Assembly (NCBI GenBank): GCA_030148805.1
Contig: JASBSS010000035.1
Span: forward strand, 454,359 to 518,358
Reading direction: 5' to 3'
DNA: 64,000 nucleotides
Source: Thiogranum sp.
GTDB taxonomy: Bacteria > Pseudomonadota > Gammaproteobacteria > DSM-19610
Under the pieces are notes generated by a model. That model was not told the DNA's origin and ran no database searches. It saw only the letters and a list, made by a program, of their open reading frames with translations. Of this stretch, positions 27,115-38,944 are shown in pieces; within the stretch, counting starts at the first letter, position 1; every line of letters starts with the position of its first letter. Position numbers and translations under genes: made by a program.

Positions 27115-28686
27115 ATGAATAGCGAACGGGTGTGGCAAAACGGTGCGACAGTGTGGCTGGTGGTGATTTCATCGGCCTTTTTGTTAGGTTTTGTGTATTT
27201 CGATGGTCTGTCCTATATGGCTAAGATCTGGGAAAGGCAGGAGGAATACAGTTACGGCTATTTGATTCCTTTTATTTCGTTATTTTTTATTTGGCAAAAG
27301 AAGCGCGAGTTGGAAGCTCTGGCGTTTTCGGGATCCTGGACAGGGTTACTGATACTGGCTGTAGGCCTTGTATTTTTTGTGCTGGGGGAATTGAGTACTT
27401 TATATGTTGTAATTCAGTACTCCTTCTTAATATCTCTTGTTGGGCTGGCGCTCGCCTGGATCGGCTGCCGAGGTCTGAAGATCGTGTGGGTCCCTTTGCT
27501 GTTTCTTATATTCATGATTCCGCTCCCCAATTTTTTGTATCAGGGATTATCCGCTCACCTGCAGTTGATTTCCTCTGAGATTGGGGTGGCGGTTATCCGG
27601 TTGTTCGGCATCTCGGTTTATCTTGAAGGCAATGTTATCGATTTGGGAACTTACAAGCTGCAGGTGGTGGAAGCGTGCAGTGGTCTTCGCTATCTGTTTC
27701 CCCTCATGGCGCTGGGGTTCATGATGGCCTATATCTTTCATGCGCCCTTTTGGAAAAGGGCGGTGCTTTTCTTGTCAACGATACCGATTACAGTGCTGAT
27801 GAACAGTTTTCGAATTGGTGTTATCGGTGTAATGGTCGAATATTGGGGGCAGGCAATGGCGGAAGGCTTTCTGCATGACTTTGAAGGTTGGGTCGTGTTT
27901 ATGAGTTGCCTTGGCATACTTCTCGTGGAAATCGTCATTCTTTCTAGGATAGGTCCGAACTCTGAGCCTCTGAGAGAAGCTTTTGGTTTCTATTTGCCGG
28001 AGTCTACGCCCAAGTCTGCCGAAGTCCGGCACCGCCAAATGCCCAAGTCGCTGTTGGCGTCCGTGGTGCTGCTTTTGAGCACAGCGCTGCTTGCACAATC
28101 TCTCAATAATCGGGAGCAAGTTGTCCCTCAACGAACGGAATTCGCCGCTTTCCCCCTCATCATCGGCGAATGGAAGGGGCGCAGCGACAAGCTGGAAAGT
28201 ATCTATCTTGATATTCTGAAGCTTGACGACTATCTGATGACCGATTATGTGAGCCCCACTGGGGAGGTGGTCAACTTTTATGTCGCTTATTACGCCTCAC
28301 AAACGAAAGGCGAATCCGCTCATTCGCCGCGTTCTTGTCTGCCGGGTGGGGGCTGGGAGATTGCGAGCCTTCAGCAAAAGAAGCTTGATGGTGTCACGAC
28401 TGCAAACGGAACTCCTATTAGAGTTAACCGCGCTGTAATCAAGCAAGGAGAGAATACCCAACTCGTATATTATTGGTTCCAAGGGCGGGGCCGTGTCATC
28501 ACCAACGAATATATGGTCAAGTGGTACATTTTTTGGGACGCATTGACAAAAAACAGAACGGATGGAGCTTTGGTCAGGCTGACGACGATGGTTGCTCCCG
28601 ACGAGGATGTTAGTGCGGTAGACCATAGAATGGTAGGTTTTGTGCGACAGGTGAGTGGCATCTTAAGTCAATATGTCCCGGACTGA
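27115..28686 (+). CDS. xrtD: Exosortase fused to EpsI domain, XrtD (VPLPA-CTERM) type
   Basis: This 523-residue protein has about eight transmembrane helices carrying the exosortase triad: cysteine in VEACSGLRYLF, arginine in LMNSFRIGVIG and histidine in FLHDFEGWVVF. A C-terminal EpsI domain follows (FPLIIGEWKGRS, then HSPRSCLPGGGW). Exosortases cut and sort proteins ending in a PEP-CTERM-like tail. The HDFEGW context and the fused EpsI match XrtD rather than XrtA as remembered, so the target motif would be VPLPA-CTERM. The start at 27115 has GGAG seven bases upstream. No protein with such a tail is encoded in this window. Confidence 0.83.
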   Translation: MNSERVWQNGATVWLVVISSAFLLGFVYFDGLSYMAKIWERQEEYSYGYLIPFISLFFIWQKKRELEALAFSGSWTGLLILAVGLVFFVLGELSTLYVVIQYSFLISLVGLALAWIGCRGLKIVWVPLLFLIFMIPLPNFLYQGLSAHLQLISSEIGVAVIRLFGISVYLEGNVIDLGTYKLQVVEACSGLRYLFPLMALGFMMAYIFHAPFWKRAVLFLSTIPITVLMNSFRIGVIGVMVEYWGQAMAEGFLHDFEGWVVFMSCLGILLVEIVILSRIGPNSEPLREAFGFYLPESTPKSAEVRHRQMPKSLLASVVLLLSTALLAQSLNNREQVVPQRTEFAAFPLIIGEWKGRSDKLESIYLDILKLDDYLMTDYVSPTGEVVNFYVAYYASQTKGESAHSPRSCLPGGGWEIASLQQKKLDGVTTANGTPIRVNRAVIKQGENTQLVYYWFQGRGRVITNEYMVKWYIFWDALTKNRTDGALVRLTTMVAPDEDVSAVDHRMVGFVRQVSGILSQYVPD

Positions 28687-28699
28687 GTAGCATTACTCT

Positions 28700-30316
28700 A
28701 TGCTGTTATTTTCGGCTTTTCTGGTTGCACTGGTAGTCACCATGACCCTTATCCCCCCGCTCATGCGTGTGGCGCAACGGCTGTCTGTCTTGGATGTCCC
28801 AAATGAGAGAAAGCTGCATACTGGCGCCGTTCCGCGAATAGGCGGTATGGCCATGGTGGTGGGGGCCTGTATCCCTATATTCCTCTGGCTACCCCACGGC
28901 GACAGAGTTACGGCGTTTCTGTCTGCCCTTCTCGTTCTGCTCATATTTGGAGCTTGGGACGACCGGAGAGAACTGGATTATCGCCTGAAGTTCTTAGGCC
29001 AGTTTTTGGCGGTTCTTTTGATTGTATTCTGGGGTGAAGTCACCATTTCCGTTTTTCCCTTCGCAGGAATGGACCCGGTCCCAGCATGGTTGTCAATACC
29101 GGTTACCGTGGTTTTTCTGGTGGGCGTAACCAACGCCGTCAATCTTTCTGACGGGCTTGACGGTCTCGCGGCAGGGGTTACTTTGCTTTCGCTCGGCACC
29201 ATTGCGTTCTTGGCAAACTTGGCAAACGGCGATGAGATTATGGTTACGTGCTTCATTATCGCCGGGGCCATTTTTGGCTTCCTGCGTTACAACACTTACC
29301 CGGCTCGGATTTTTATGGGCGATACCGGCAGCCAGTTTCTCGGTTTCACGGTAGGCGTGTTGTCCATAGCACTAACCCAACAGGTGAATACTGCGCTAAA
29401 CCCATGGTTGCCATTGTTTCTCGTAGGGTTGCCAATGGTCGATACGCTCTTTGTGATGGCAAAAAGGATAAGCGAGGGACGCTCGCCATTTGCGGCGGAT
29501 CGAACTCACATGCACCACAGGCTTTTAAGTATGGGCTTAGCGCACTACGAAGCCGTAAGTGTCATTTATATTACGCAGGCGGCATTTCTTCTGACTGCCG
29601 TTCTACTCCGCTATCACGGAGACCTCGTAGTAATACTGGCGTATTTCGCTTTGGTCGGGCTGTCGCTGGGGACAATTTTGTTGCTGCAACCGCGCCGCGG
29701 CTGGCCGGGGCTGAAATGGGGGCGTTTGACTCGGCATGTAGTGCGGCTGGATGGTAGTGATACGATTCAGCGCTGGTCCCTCCGGATCATGCAATGCGGT
29801 GTAGCAATTTACTTGGTGTCCGGAACGCTCATGTTAACCCGCGTGCCCGTTGACATCTCAGTTAGCGCATTGATAATTCTGCCTATATTGCTTGTCCGGC
29901 TGCGCTGGGCCTCCCGGTTGCGGGTTCTCTCCCTGCGCCTGCTGATATTCCCTACCATCGCGTTTGCCGTTTACCTAATGCACCGTGAGCAGGCGGTCAC
30001 TGAACTTATGCCGCCAGCTTTGAGAATTGGCTTGCTTGTTGTAATGTTAGTACTCATGCTGCTTGTGATTCGGACGACAAAAGATCAGACGTTTCAGACG
30101 ACCCCAACTGATTTGCTGGTGATAGCCCTAGCTGGTGGGGTCGGGGTGCTATATCAGCAAGGGATGATCGAGGTGTCCCAGGTTCCCGTCGTATTGAGTA
30201 TAGTAGTGCTCTTCTATGTCGCCGAGCTGATTATGCGGCATATGAAGCGGATCTGGAACTGTTTTACTGTCGGTATAGTAGCGGTATTAGTCCTCCTGTC
30301 ACTGCAGTTCTTTTAA
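28700..30316 (+). CDS. WecA/MraY-family undecaprenyl-phosphate sugar-1-phosphate transferase with extended C-terminus
   Basis: The first 330 or so residues form a WecA-like polytopic enzyme: ERKLHTGAVPRIGG, GAWDDRRELDYRLKFLGQ, NLSDGLDGLAAG, FMGDTGSQFLGF and the DRTHMHHRLL histidine motif. It would load the first sugar phosphate onto undecaprenyl phosphate. Beyond it lies about 200 residues with five or six more hydrophobic helices that ordinary WecA lacks. The gene begins 13 bases after the exosortase stop, so it is probably in the same transcript. The sugar substrate (for example GlcNAc-1-P) is not decidable. Confidence 0.84.
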   Translation: MLLFSAFLVALVVTMTLIPPLMRVAQRLSVLDVPNERKLHTGAVPRIGGMAMVVGACIPIFLWLPHGDRVTAFLSALLVLLIFGAWDDRRELDYRLKFLGQFLAVLLIVFWGEVTISVFPFAGMDPVPAWLSIPVTVVFLVGVTNAVNLSDGLDGLAAGVTLLSLGTIAFLANLANGDEIMVTCFIIAGAIFGFLRYNTYPARIFMGDTGSQFLGFTVGVLSIALTQQVNTALNPWLPLFLVGLPMVDTLFVMAKRISEGRSPFAADRTHMHHRLLSMGLAHYEAVSVIYITQAAFLLTAVLLRYHGDLVVILAYFALVGLSLGTILLLQPRRGWPGLKWGRLTRHVVRLDGSDTIQRWSLRIMQCGVAIYLVSGTLMLTRVPVDISVSALIILPILLVRLRWASRLRVLSLRLLIFPTIAFAVYLMHREQAVTELMPPALRIGLLVVMLVLMLLVIRTTKDQTFQTTPTDLLVIALAGGVGVLYQQGMIEVSQVPVVLSIVVLFYVAELIMRHMKRIWNCFTVGIVAVLVLLSLQFF

Positions 30317-30344
30317 TATGGGTTTTACATAGGGGTGAAAATTT

Positions 30345-31448
30345 GTGGTTGTGCGGAATAATCATAAAGTAGCGCTGATTAGCGGTATTACCGGGCAGGA
30401 CGGCGCATATCTGGCGGAGTTTCTTCTGAGCAAAGGCTATGTAGTCCATGGCATCAAACGCCGCGCTTCCTCGTTTAATACGGACCGAATCGATCATCTG
30501 TATAAGGACCCCCACGACAGCGAGCGCAAGTTTATTCTCCATTATGGAGATCTGACCGATTCGACTAATCTCATTCGCATTATTCAGGAAGTCCAACCCG
30601 ATGAAATCTATAATCTGGCTGCACAGAGCCATGTGGCCGTATCGTTTGAAACGCCTGAGTATACGGCCAACGCCGATGCTTTAGGCACATTGCGCTTGCT
30701 AGAGGCGATTCGGATTCTTAAGCTGGAGAAGAAAACCCGTTTTTATCAAGCGTCCACCAGTGAGTTATATGGCAAGGTGCAGGAGATTCCGCAAAAGGAA
30801 ACCACACCCTTCTACCCGCGTAGTCCGTATGCGGTAGCCAAGCTGTATTCCTATTGGATTTGCGTCAACTATCGGGAAGCCTATGGCATATATGCCTGCA
30901 ACGGTATTCTATTCAACCACGAATCGCCTGTGCGCGGTGAAACGTTTGTTACTAGAAAGATCACTCGCGCGGTAGCGCGCATAAAGCTGGGATTGCAGGA
31001 TCGATTGTATCTAGGAAACCTCGATTCCAAGCGCGATTGGGGGCATGCTAAGGACTACGTGAGAATGCAGTGGCTGATGTTGCAGCAAGAGGAGCCGGAT
31101 GACTATTGTATTTCTACGGGAGTGCAGTACTCGGTGCGCGATTTTGTCGACGCGGCCTTTAAGGAAGTGGGTATATCAGTACGCTGGGAGGGCGCCGGTA
31201 TCAACGAGAAAGGGTACGATGCCGAACGCGGCGCGCTATTGGTCGAAGTCGATCCTCGTTATTTTCGCCCCACGGAAGTCGAAACCTTACTCGGCGATTC
31301 CAGCAAAGCGAAAGAAAAGCTCGGCTGGGTGCCGGAGATCACGCTCGATGAAATGGTGGCGGAAATGGTGCGAGGCGATCTCAGGATTGCCGAGCGCGAC
31401 GAACTCTGTCGACGTGAAGGTTTTGATACCTATGAGTATCACGAATAA
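30345..31448 (+). CDS. gmd: GDP-mannose 4,6-dehydratase
   Basis: Gmd converts GDP-mannose to GDP-4-keto-6-deoxymannose. The protein has the NADP-binding [14 protein letters not shown], the [10 protein letters not shown] segment with the catalytic threonine/serine-glutamate, and [10 protein letters not shown] as the YxxxK. Its 367 residues match the family. GTG 30345 is chosen, with AGGGGTG eleven bases upstream. It pairs with fcl 40 bases downstream to yield GDP-L-fucose. The gene for GDP-mannose synthesis (ManC) is not in the window. Confidence 0.94.
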   Translation: MVVRNNHKVALISGITGQDGAYLAEFLLSKGYVVHGIKRRASSFNTDRIDHLYKDPHDSERKFILHYGDLTDSTNLIRIIQEVQPDEIYNLAAQSHVAVSFETPEYTANADALGTLRLLEAIRILKLEKKTRFYQASTSELYGKVQEIPQKETTPFYPRSPYAVAKLYSYWICVNYREAYGIYACNGILFNHESPVRGETFVTRKITRAVARIKLGLQDRLYLGNLDSKRDWGHAKDYVRMQWLMLQQEEPDDYCISTGVQYSVRDFVDAAFKEVGISVRWEGAGINEKGYDAERGALLVEVDPRYFRPTEVETLLGDSSKAKEKLGWVPEITLDEMVAEMVRGDLRIAERDELCRREGFDTYEYHE

Positions 31449-31488
31449 AGCCTCTCGAGTCTTGTTTTCAAGAAGGTAGAGCGACGTC

Positions 31489-32439
31489 GTGGAAATTGAT
31501 GCGAAGATCTACGTGGCGGGGCATCGGGGGCTGGTCGGCTCCGCTATCGTGCGTCGTCTCGAGGATGCGGGATTCAGAAATTTGATCGTGCGCAGTAGCA
31601 GCGAGTTGGATTTGCGCGAGCAGGTGGCGGTGCGTGACTTTTTTGCCAGCGAAAAGCCCGATTATGTCATATTGGCGGCAGCCAAGGTTGGGGGCATTCT
31701 TGCCAACGATAGCTATCCGGCTGAGTTTATCTATGACAACCTTATGATGGAGGCAAATGTCATACATGCGGCCTGGAAGAACAACGTAAAGAAGCTGCTA
31801 GCATTAGGCAGTACCTGTATCTATCCACGACTAGCGCCGCAACCCTTGCGCGAAGAATATTTGTTAACCGGGCCGTTGGAGCCAACTAACGAGTGGTACG
31901 CTATTGCCAAGATCGCGGGCATTAAGCTGTGCGAGGCCTATCGAAAACAATACGGCTGCCATTTTATAGCGGCTATGCCGACTAATTTGTATGGCCCCGG
32001 TGATAACTTCGACTTGAATAATTCGCACGTATTGCCTGCGCTGATACGAAAATTTCATGATGCCAAATCGAGCAATCTGCCGAGCGTTACGCTCTGGGGT
32101 ACTGGAAAGCCTTTGCGGGAATTTCTTTATGTAGACGACATGGCAGATGCATCGCTATTCCTCCTCAAAAACTATGATGACTCAGAAATTGTAAACATTG
32201 GGGTGGGAAAAGATATATCCATAGCTGATCTTGCAGGGATTATAAAACAAGTTGTCGGTTATGGCGGTACCGTGGTGTATGACACCTCTAAGCCGGACGG
32301 CACGCCGCGTAAGTTGGTTGATGTGTCGAAACTCACTGGTCTTGGCTGGTCAGCAACGACAGATTTGCATGCAGGTGTCGAACAGACCTACCAATGGTTT
32401 TTGGAAAACCAGGCTCGATTGCGCGGTGTCGCAAAGTAA
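31489..32439 (+). CDS. fcl: GDP-L-fucose synthase
   Basis: Fcl is the bifunctional epimerase/reductase that turns the Gmd product into GDP-L-fucose. Visible features are the Rossmann motif [12 protein letters not shown], the [14 protein letters not shown] active-site serine/cysteine segment, and the [10 protein letters not shown] catalytic tyrosine/lysine. The 316-residue length is usual. The start is GTG, with AAGGTAGAG upstream. Together with gmd it makes fucose available to the locus glycosyltransferases. Confidence 0.94.
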   Translation: MEIDAKIYVAGHRGLVGSAIVRRLEDAGFRNLIVRSSSELDLREQVAVRDFFASEKPDYVILAAAKVGGILANDSYPAEFIYDNLMMEANVIHAAWKNNVKKLLALGSTCIYPRLAPQPLREEYLLTGPLEPTNEWYAIAKIAGIKLCEAYRKQYGCHFIAAMPTNLYGPGDNFDLNNSHVLPALIRKFHDAKSSNLPSVTLWGTGKPLREFLYVDDMADASLFLLKNYDDSEIVNIGVGKDISIADLAGIIKQVVGYGGTVVYDTSKPDGTPRKLVDVSKLTGLGWSATTDLHAGVEQTYQWFLENQARLRGVAK

Positions 32440-32472
32440 TTAACCACTTCTGTTTTTGGGTTGGAGGGGCAA

Positions 32473-35112
32473 ATGAATTCGATAAACCATCGCCTGGTCA
32501 GAGGCATTGTAGTGGCGCTATTGGTAGCCATGCTCGTGTCATGCGGCGGCAAGGAAGAACGTAAAGCAAAGTATTCTGAGCGTGGGAAGACCTATTTGGC
32601 GGAGAAGAATTACGAAAAAGCCAGAATAGAGTTCAAAAATGTCCTGCAGATAGACCCCAAGGATGCGCATGGGTATCTGTATCTTGGGGAAATTGAAGAG
32701 CGGGATAGGAATTGGGGGAAAGCGTTCGGCAACTACAAGAAAGCCTCGGAACTCGATCCAGATCTTGTGGAGCCACGGGTTCGACTGGCCAAGTTCTATT
32801 TGGCGCAAGCGGGTGCGCTGGAGGCGCGCGACGAAAAGGCTGGAGCGGCCAATGCCTTGGGATTGGTGCAGGAGCAGATCAAGGAAATACGTAGGCGTGA
32901 TCCGGAAAATGCCGAGGCTCTGACGTTGGAGGCAACGCTCTGGGTCAACGACGGTGAGGTTGAAAAGGCGATGGGACAACTTGAAAAAGTTATTCTCCGA
33001 GAGCCCGGGCTACAAACGGCCGCTGCGCTTCTGGCGAGTATTTACGATCAGAAAGGCCGGCCTGCGGATGCGGAGGCCGTGTTGATCAAAGCGGCGGAGG
33101 CCAACCCAGATCCAGTCGTACTGGAACAGCGTCTTGTGACGCACTATGCCGGACAACAGGAGAATGACAAAGCAGAACAGGTGTTGCGGGGGATTGTCGA
33201 AAAAAACCCTGAGGAGTTGAGCTATCGAATAGGCCTGGCTTCCTTCCTGAGCCGTACCGGTCAGCTGGATAAGGCTGAGCAGGTGTTGCAAGACGCAATC
33301 GCTGCCGACCCGGAGGATCCCCATCGCTATTTGTTGCTTACACAGTTCCTGGCCTCCCGCAAGAGCGGGGAAGCAGCGATCGCTAAGCTTGAGCAGTTTG
33401 CCGCGCAACGTCCGGATATGGCGGAATTGCAGATGTCGCTGGTCAATATGTATCTATCATCGGGGCAGAAAGGTTTAGCGAGGCGAACGTTGGAGGCAGT
33501 TATCGATAAGCAGGGTTTCGACCCAGCTGGAATCGAAGCGCGCGTGGCTCTAGCGCAGTTGCTTGCTGCTGAGAATAAGGATGACTCGCGTGTGTCCGAG
33601 CTACTCAAGCAAGTGCTGGAAAAAAATCCACGCGACAACGGTGCCCTACTGCTGAAGGGCAAGCTTGCCGCGAATCGCCAGGATTATATAGAGGCGATCA
33701 ATGACTTCCGTTCGGTTCTCAAAGATCAGCCAAATAACGCTGAAGTGCTGCAATTGCTCGCGACGGCTCACTTGGCTAATAATGAGAAAGAATTGGCTAT
33801 GGATACGCTGCGTCGAGGCGTGGAAGCAAATCCGGGGAATGTCAAACTGCGCTTGAGTTTGGCGCAACTGCTGGCGCAGGGCAACGACATTGACGGTGCG
33901 ATCAAGCAGGTGGATAGCGTGCTTAAAGCTGCCAAAGACAGCCAGGCGGCGCTTAAGATGAAGTTTGACTTGTTAGCGCGCGAAGGCGACGTGGCCGGCA
34001 TGCAGGAGATCGCCAAGCAGATGCAGGAACAGGCCCCGGACAGCGAAGTCGGATTTATCCAGGAAGCGCGCCTGCATTATGGCCAGAAAGACTATACTGC
34101 CGCAATTAGGGCTCTCGAGCGCGCGTTAGAAATAAATCCCGAAAGTGTGCCAGCGCTACTGGCAAAATACGAAGTACTGGTTGCTCAGAAGGACTATTCT
34201 GCCGCCATCAAGGTGACTGACCGGCTTCAGCAGGTGCTGCCGAACAGCGGCGAAGGATCCTTTCGTAAGGGACGTCTGTTGGCGGAACAAGGCGACGTGT
34301 CTGGTGCCGTCGAGCAGTACGAAACTGCTTTAACTAAGGCGCCGAATTCGGCAGAGGTTCTCGCAGCACTGATCAACCTGGAGACGCGACACGGGAGATC
34401 CGATGATGCTGAGCGCCGCCTGCAATCAATTTTGAAGAATAATCCGCGACATCCGTCTGCAAATGATCTGCTCGGACTCATTTATTTGGTTAAGAAGGAT
34501 TTCTCGAAAGCAGCTATGGCCTTTGAGCGACAGATAGAGGTTAATCCAAAAAATTCCACGGTATTTGTTCAGTTGGCACAGGCGCGTTCCGCTAACGATG
34601 ATCTGACGGGTGCCGTGAGTGCCTACGAGGATGGCCTGAAGCGACTGCCCAACGATGTACGGTTGATGATAGGCTTAGCTGGCTTGCGCGAACGACAGAA
34701 GGACTACGAGGCGGCTATTTTACTCTACGAAAAGATATTGGAAGTTCAGCCAGGTAACGCTGTCAGCACTAACAACTTAGCGGCGCTGCTAGCGGATCAC
34801 CGCGCTGACCAAGCCAGTCTGGATAAGGCGGTCAAGTTGGCGGCAGACCTGGAGAAAACCGATCAGCCCGCGTTCCTGGATACAGCGGCTTGGGCCTATT
34901 ATCGGAAAGGCGAGTACGACAAAGCGGCCAAATTGATGCAGGAAGTGATCGAGAAGGCGCCCAAGGTTCCTGTGTTTCAGTACCATTTGGGAATGATCTA
35001 CCTCAAACAGGGTGACAAGGCTGCGGCCAAGGAATTTCTTACAAAAGCCACGGCTGGGGAGTACCAGTACCAAGGGGTCGACGAAGCCCGGGCTACTCTA
35101 AAATCGCTGTAA
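32473..35112 (+). CDS. prsT: PEP-CTERM-system TPR lipoprotein PrsT
   Basis: The 879-residue protein begins with a lipoprotein signal (lipobox LVSC, Cys24) and is otherwise almost entirely tetratricopeptide repeats; repeats such as YLYLGEIEERDRNWGKAF and A-rich helices recur about every 34 residues. This architecture is that of PrsT, found beside exosortase and exopolysaccharide genes. Its exact role is unknown; it may scaffold polymer export at the outer membrane. ATG 32473 follows a strong GGAGGGG ribosome-binding site. It is the last AT-rich gene of the locus. Confidence 0.88.
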   Translation: MNSINHRLVRGIVVALLVAMLVSCGGKEERKAKYSERGKTYLAEKNYEKARIEFKNVLQIDPKDAHGYLYLGEIEERDRNWGKAFGNYKKASELDPDLVEPRVRLAKFYLAQAGALEARDEKAGAANALGLVQEQIKEIRRRDPENAEALTLEATLWVNDGEVEKAMGQLEKVILREPGLQTAAALLASIYDQKGRPADAEAVLIKAAEANPDPVVLEQRLVTHYAGQQENDKAEQVLRGIVEKNPEELSYRIGLASFLSRTGQLDKAEQVLQDAIAADPEDPHRYLLLTQFLASRKSGEAAIAKLEQFAAQRPDMAELQMSLVNMYLSSGQKGLARRTLEAVIDKQGFDPAGIEARVALAQLLAAENKDDSRVSELLKQVLEKNPRDNGALLLKGKLAANRQDYIEAINDFRSVLKDQPNNAEVLQLLATAHLANNEKELAMDTLRRGVEANPGNVKLRLSLAQLLAQGNDIDGAIKQVDSVLKAAKDSQAALKMKFDLLAREGDVAGMQEIAKQMQEQAPDSEVGFIQEARLHYGQKDYTAAIRALERALEINPESVPALLAKYEVLVAQKDYSAAIKVTDRLQQVLPNSGEGSFRKGRLLAEQGDVSGAVEQYETALTKAPNSAEVLAALINLETRHGRSDDAERRLQSILKNNPRHPSANDLLGLIYLVKKDFSKAAMAFERQIEVNPKNSTVFVQLAQARSANDDLTGAVSAYEDGLKRLPNDVRLMIGLAGLRERQKDYEAAILLYEKILEVQPGNAVSTNNLAALLADHRADQASLDKAVKLAADLEKTDQPAFLDTAAWAYYRKGEYDKAAKLMQEVIEKAPKVPVFQYHLGMIYLKQGDKAAAKEFLTKATAGEYQYQGVDEARATLKSL

Positions 35113-35380
35113 ATAATTACGCATAAACTTTGAGCGATGTATTTTTGCTCTAGCGTTGAGTTAGATTTATTTCCTAAATAACAATTACTTAGTATCTATT
35201 GCATGGCCCGCGATGCTGATGTGGCATGTGGCGAATATGTCTGACTAGTCGACAACTCTATCAATAAGCTATAGTTATCGGCCTGTTTGGGGGGATTTTC
35301 AGGCCAGCACCTACTGACCGGGAGGGTGGGGTTGGCAGCCCTTACTCATGCTGTAAACAATAAGGTTCGGGCCATGCTCA
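35113..35380. other. Intergenic region at the composition boundary
   Basis: These 268 bases separate prsT from prsK. The first half is AT-rich like the locus to the left, and the second half becomes GC-rich. A six-base-pair inverted repeat (35280-35285 with 35300-35305, 14-base loop) is present without a T-run, so it is not a convincing terminator. No open reading frame or known RNA element was recognised. Confidence 0.5.
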
Positions 35381-37496
35381 ATGGATAACATCGGAGCCAT
35401 CAGTTACGCATGTGGGGCCGGGGTCTTTCTGGCGCTTACCCTCTTGTTGTTGACGGGTCAGCGCGACCGCCCGCACAAGTATGCCCTCATGCTCGCCTCC
35501 CTGGTCAGCGCCATCTGGCTCGGCGTCACCGCGTGGCTGGAGAGCCGCGGCCACTCCTCGTGGTTGTCGTACCTGCTCGAACCCCTTCGCGACTTGGCGT
35601 TGATGGCCTTCATTCTGCGCATGCTGAGCGCGGCCTATACGACGCCGAGCGAGGCCAGCCGTTATTTCACCCGCAGTTTCGGCCTGCTGGGGGCGTACGC
35701 GTTGTTCATGGTCATGCTGGTGCTGTTGCGCGCCACCTCCGAACAAACGGTGCCGAGTGCCGCCGGGGTCGATCTGCTGTTATCGGGATTCCTCATCATG
35801 GCCATCGCCGGCCTGGTGCTGGTCGAGCAGCTGATTCGCAATGCCCGCGCCCAGTCCCGCCGCTCGGTGAAATATCTGTGCATGGCGCTCGGAGCGCTGT
35901 TCGTCTACGACTTTTACCTCTATTCCAGTGCGCTGCTGTTCCACGGTGTGGACCCGGCCTTGTGGAGCGCGCGTGGTTTCATCAACGCGCTGGTGGTGCC
36001 GGTGATCGGCATCGCGGCCTTGCGCGACCCCGAGTGGTCGCTGGACATTTTCGTTTCCCGACGGGTCGTCTTTCATACCGCGGCTCTGCTCGGGGCCGGT
36101 GTCTATCTGTTGGCGATGGGCTTCGGCGGCTATGTGATCCGCGAGTACGGCGGTACCTGGGGCACCATCGCCCAGGTCATTTTTCTCTTCGGCGCGGTAT
36201 TGATGCTGTCGATCCTGCTGTTCTCCGCGCAATTGCGCGCTACCTTGCGGGTATTGATCAACAAGCATTTCTTTCATTACAAGTTCGAATATCGTGAGGA
36301 ATGGTTGCGCTTCATCCGCACCCTGACCACCGAAGAGCCGAATGAGCAGTTGCGGGAGCAATCGATCAAGGCGATCGCCGATATTCTGCACTGTCCGTCG
36401 GGGCTGCTTTGGTTGTATCGCGAGCCGAATCGTTACGAACTCGCCGCCACCTGGCAGGTCAAGGCACCGCCCGTGGCTTGTCAGTTGGACCCCGACAGCT
36501 CCCTGGTGCGGTACCTGCGCGATGAGGAGTGGGTGGTCAACTGCGACGAGTTCAGGCTTTCGCCGCAGGTCTACAAAGGGCTTGAACTGCCGGCCTGGTT
36601 CGATCAGATCGAAAACGCCTGGTTGATCACCCCGCTGGTCTTCCATGATCGTCTGCTGGGACTGGTGGTGCTCACCCGGCCCCAGGTCGAGGACTCGCTC
36701 AACTGGGAGGACTACGATCTGTTGCGCATCGTCGGGCGTCAGTCCGCCGCCCATCTGGCGCAGCTGGAAGTCGCCCAGGCGCTGGCGCACGCGCGCCAGT
36801 TCGAGGCTTGCAGTCGCCTGTCCTCGTATGTGATGCACGATCTGAAGAATCTCATCGCCCAGTTGTCATTGGTGGTGTCGAACGCGGCGCGGCATAAGAA
36901 CAATCCGCAGTTCATGGAAGACACGATTCAGACGGTGGAGAACTCGGTGAATAAGATGAATCGTTTGTTGGCGACGCTGCGCAGCGGTCACGATCCGGCG
37001 GAAAAGGATCTGGCCGACGTCGATGTCTGCGAGATGCTCCAGGACACCATGCAGACGATGTCAGCGGGCAAACCCAATCCGTCGCTGGACTGCCAGGCGG
37101 TCGGACTCTTCGTAAAGGCCAACCGCGATCGGTTGTCGGCGGTCGTCGGACACGTGGTGCGCAACGCCCAGGATGCCACCCCGGACGACGGCCGCATCAT
37201 CGTCAGGTTGTTCAAACAAAACGATCAGGCGGTCATCGAAGTGCAAGACACGGGGTCCGGGATGGACGCTGCATTCATTCGCGACCAGCTGTTCAAGCCG
37301 TTCACCAGTACTAAGGGGAATTCCGGAATGGGCATAGGGGCTTACGAAACCCGGGAGTTGATCCGCAACCTCGGGGGCGACGTCGAGGTCATCAGTCGTC
37401 CGGGCGAGGGCACGACCTTCCGCATGCGCATTCCGATTAGCGCGGAAGCCCGAAGTGGTGTAAAGTCTGTCGACAATATCAATAACGGACAGGTTC

Positions 37497-38852
<1,356 letters not shown>

Positions 38853-38944
38853 AAGCTTGAACGGCGGCTGGCATGGCGCCGCGCCTTGAACGCGCGCCGG
38901 CCGCCACCGTGGCTTGGCGTCGGGGCCACAGGTCGAATCGCTGT

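Larger units (their letters stand above)
4930..35112. other. AT-richer exopolysaccharide locus (compositional island)
   Basis: Base composition drops visibly just after the CbiX gene and rises again between prsT and prsK. Genes inside use many A/T-ending codons (AAA, AAT, TTT, ATA), whereas the flanking genes are dominated by G/C third positions. Almost every gene inside concerns sugar nucleotides, glycan assembly or surface sorting. No transposase, integrase, tRNA or direct repeat was found at either edge. Acquisition by transfer, perhaps through homologous exchange of a surface-polysaccharide locus, is inference. Confidence 0.7.

Noticed and set aside
4930..35112. Possible prophage or integrative element origin of the AT-rich region
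   Set aside because: No integrase, phage structural gene, tRNA or flanking repeat was found; all recognisable genes are polysaccharide or sorting functions.
35249..35275. Promoter-like pair TCGACA and TATAGT upstream of prsK
   Set aside because: The spacer is only 15 bases and the -35 is imperfect; left as unproven.
38863..38905. Inverted repeat GGCGGCTGGC/GCCGGCCGCC between convergent prsR and dsbD, a possible bidirectional terminator
   Set aside because: The stem is long but has a 23-base loop and no T-run on either side.
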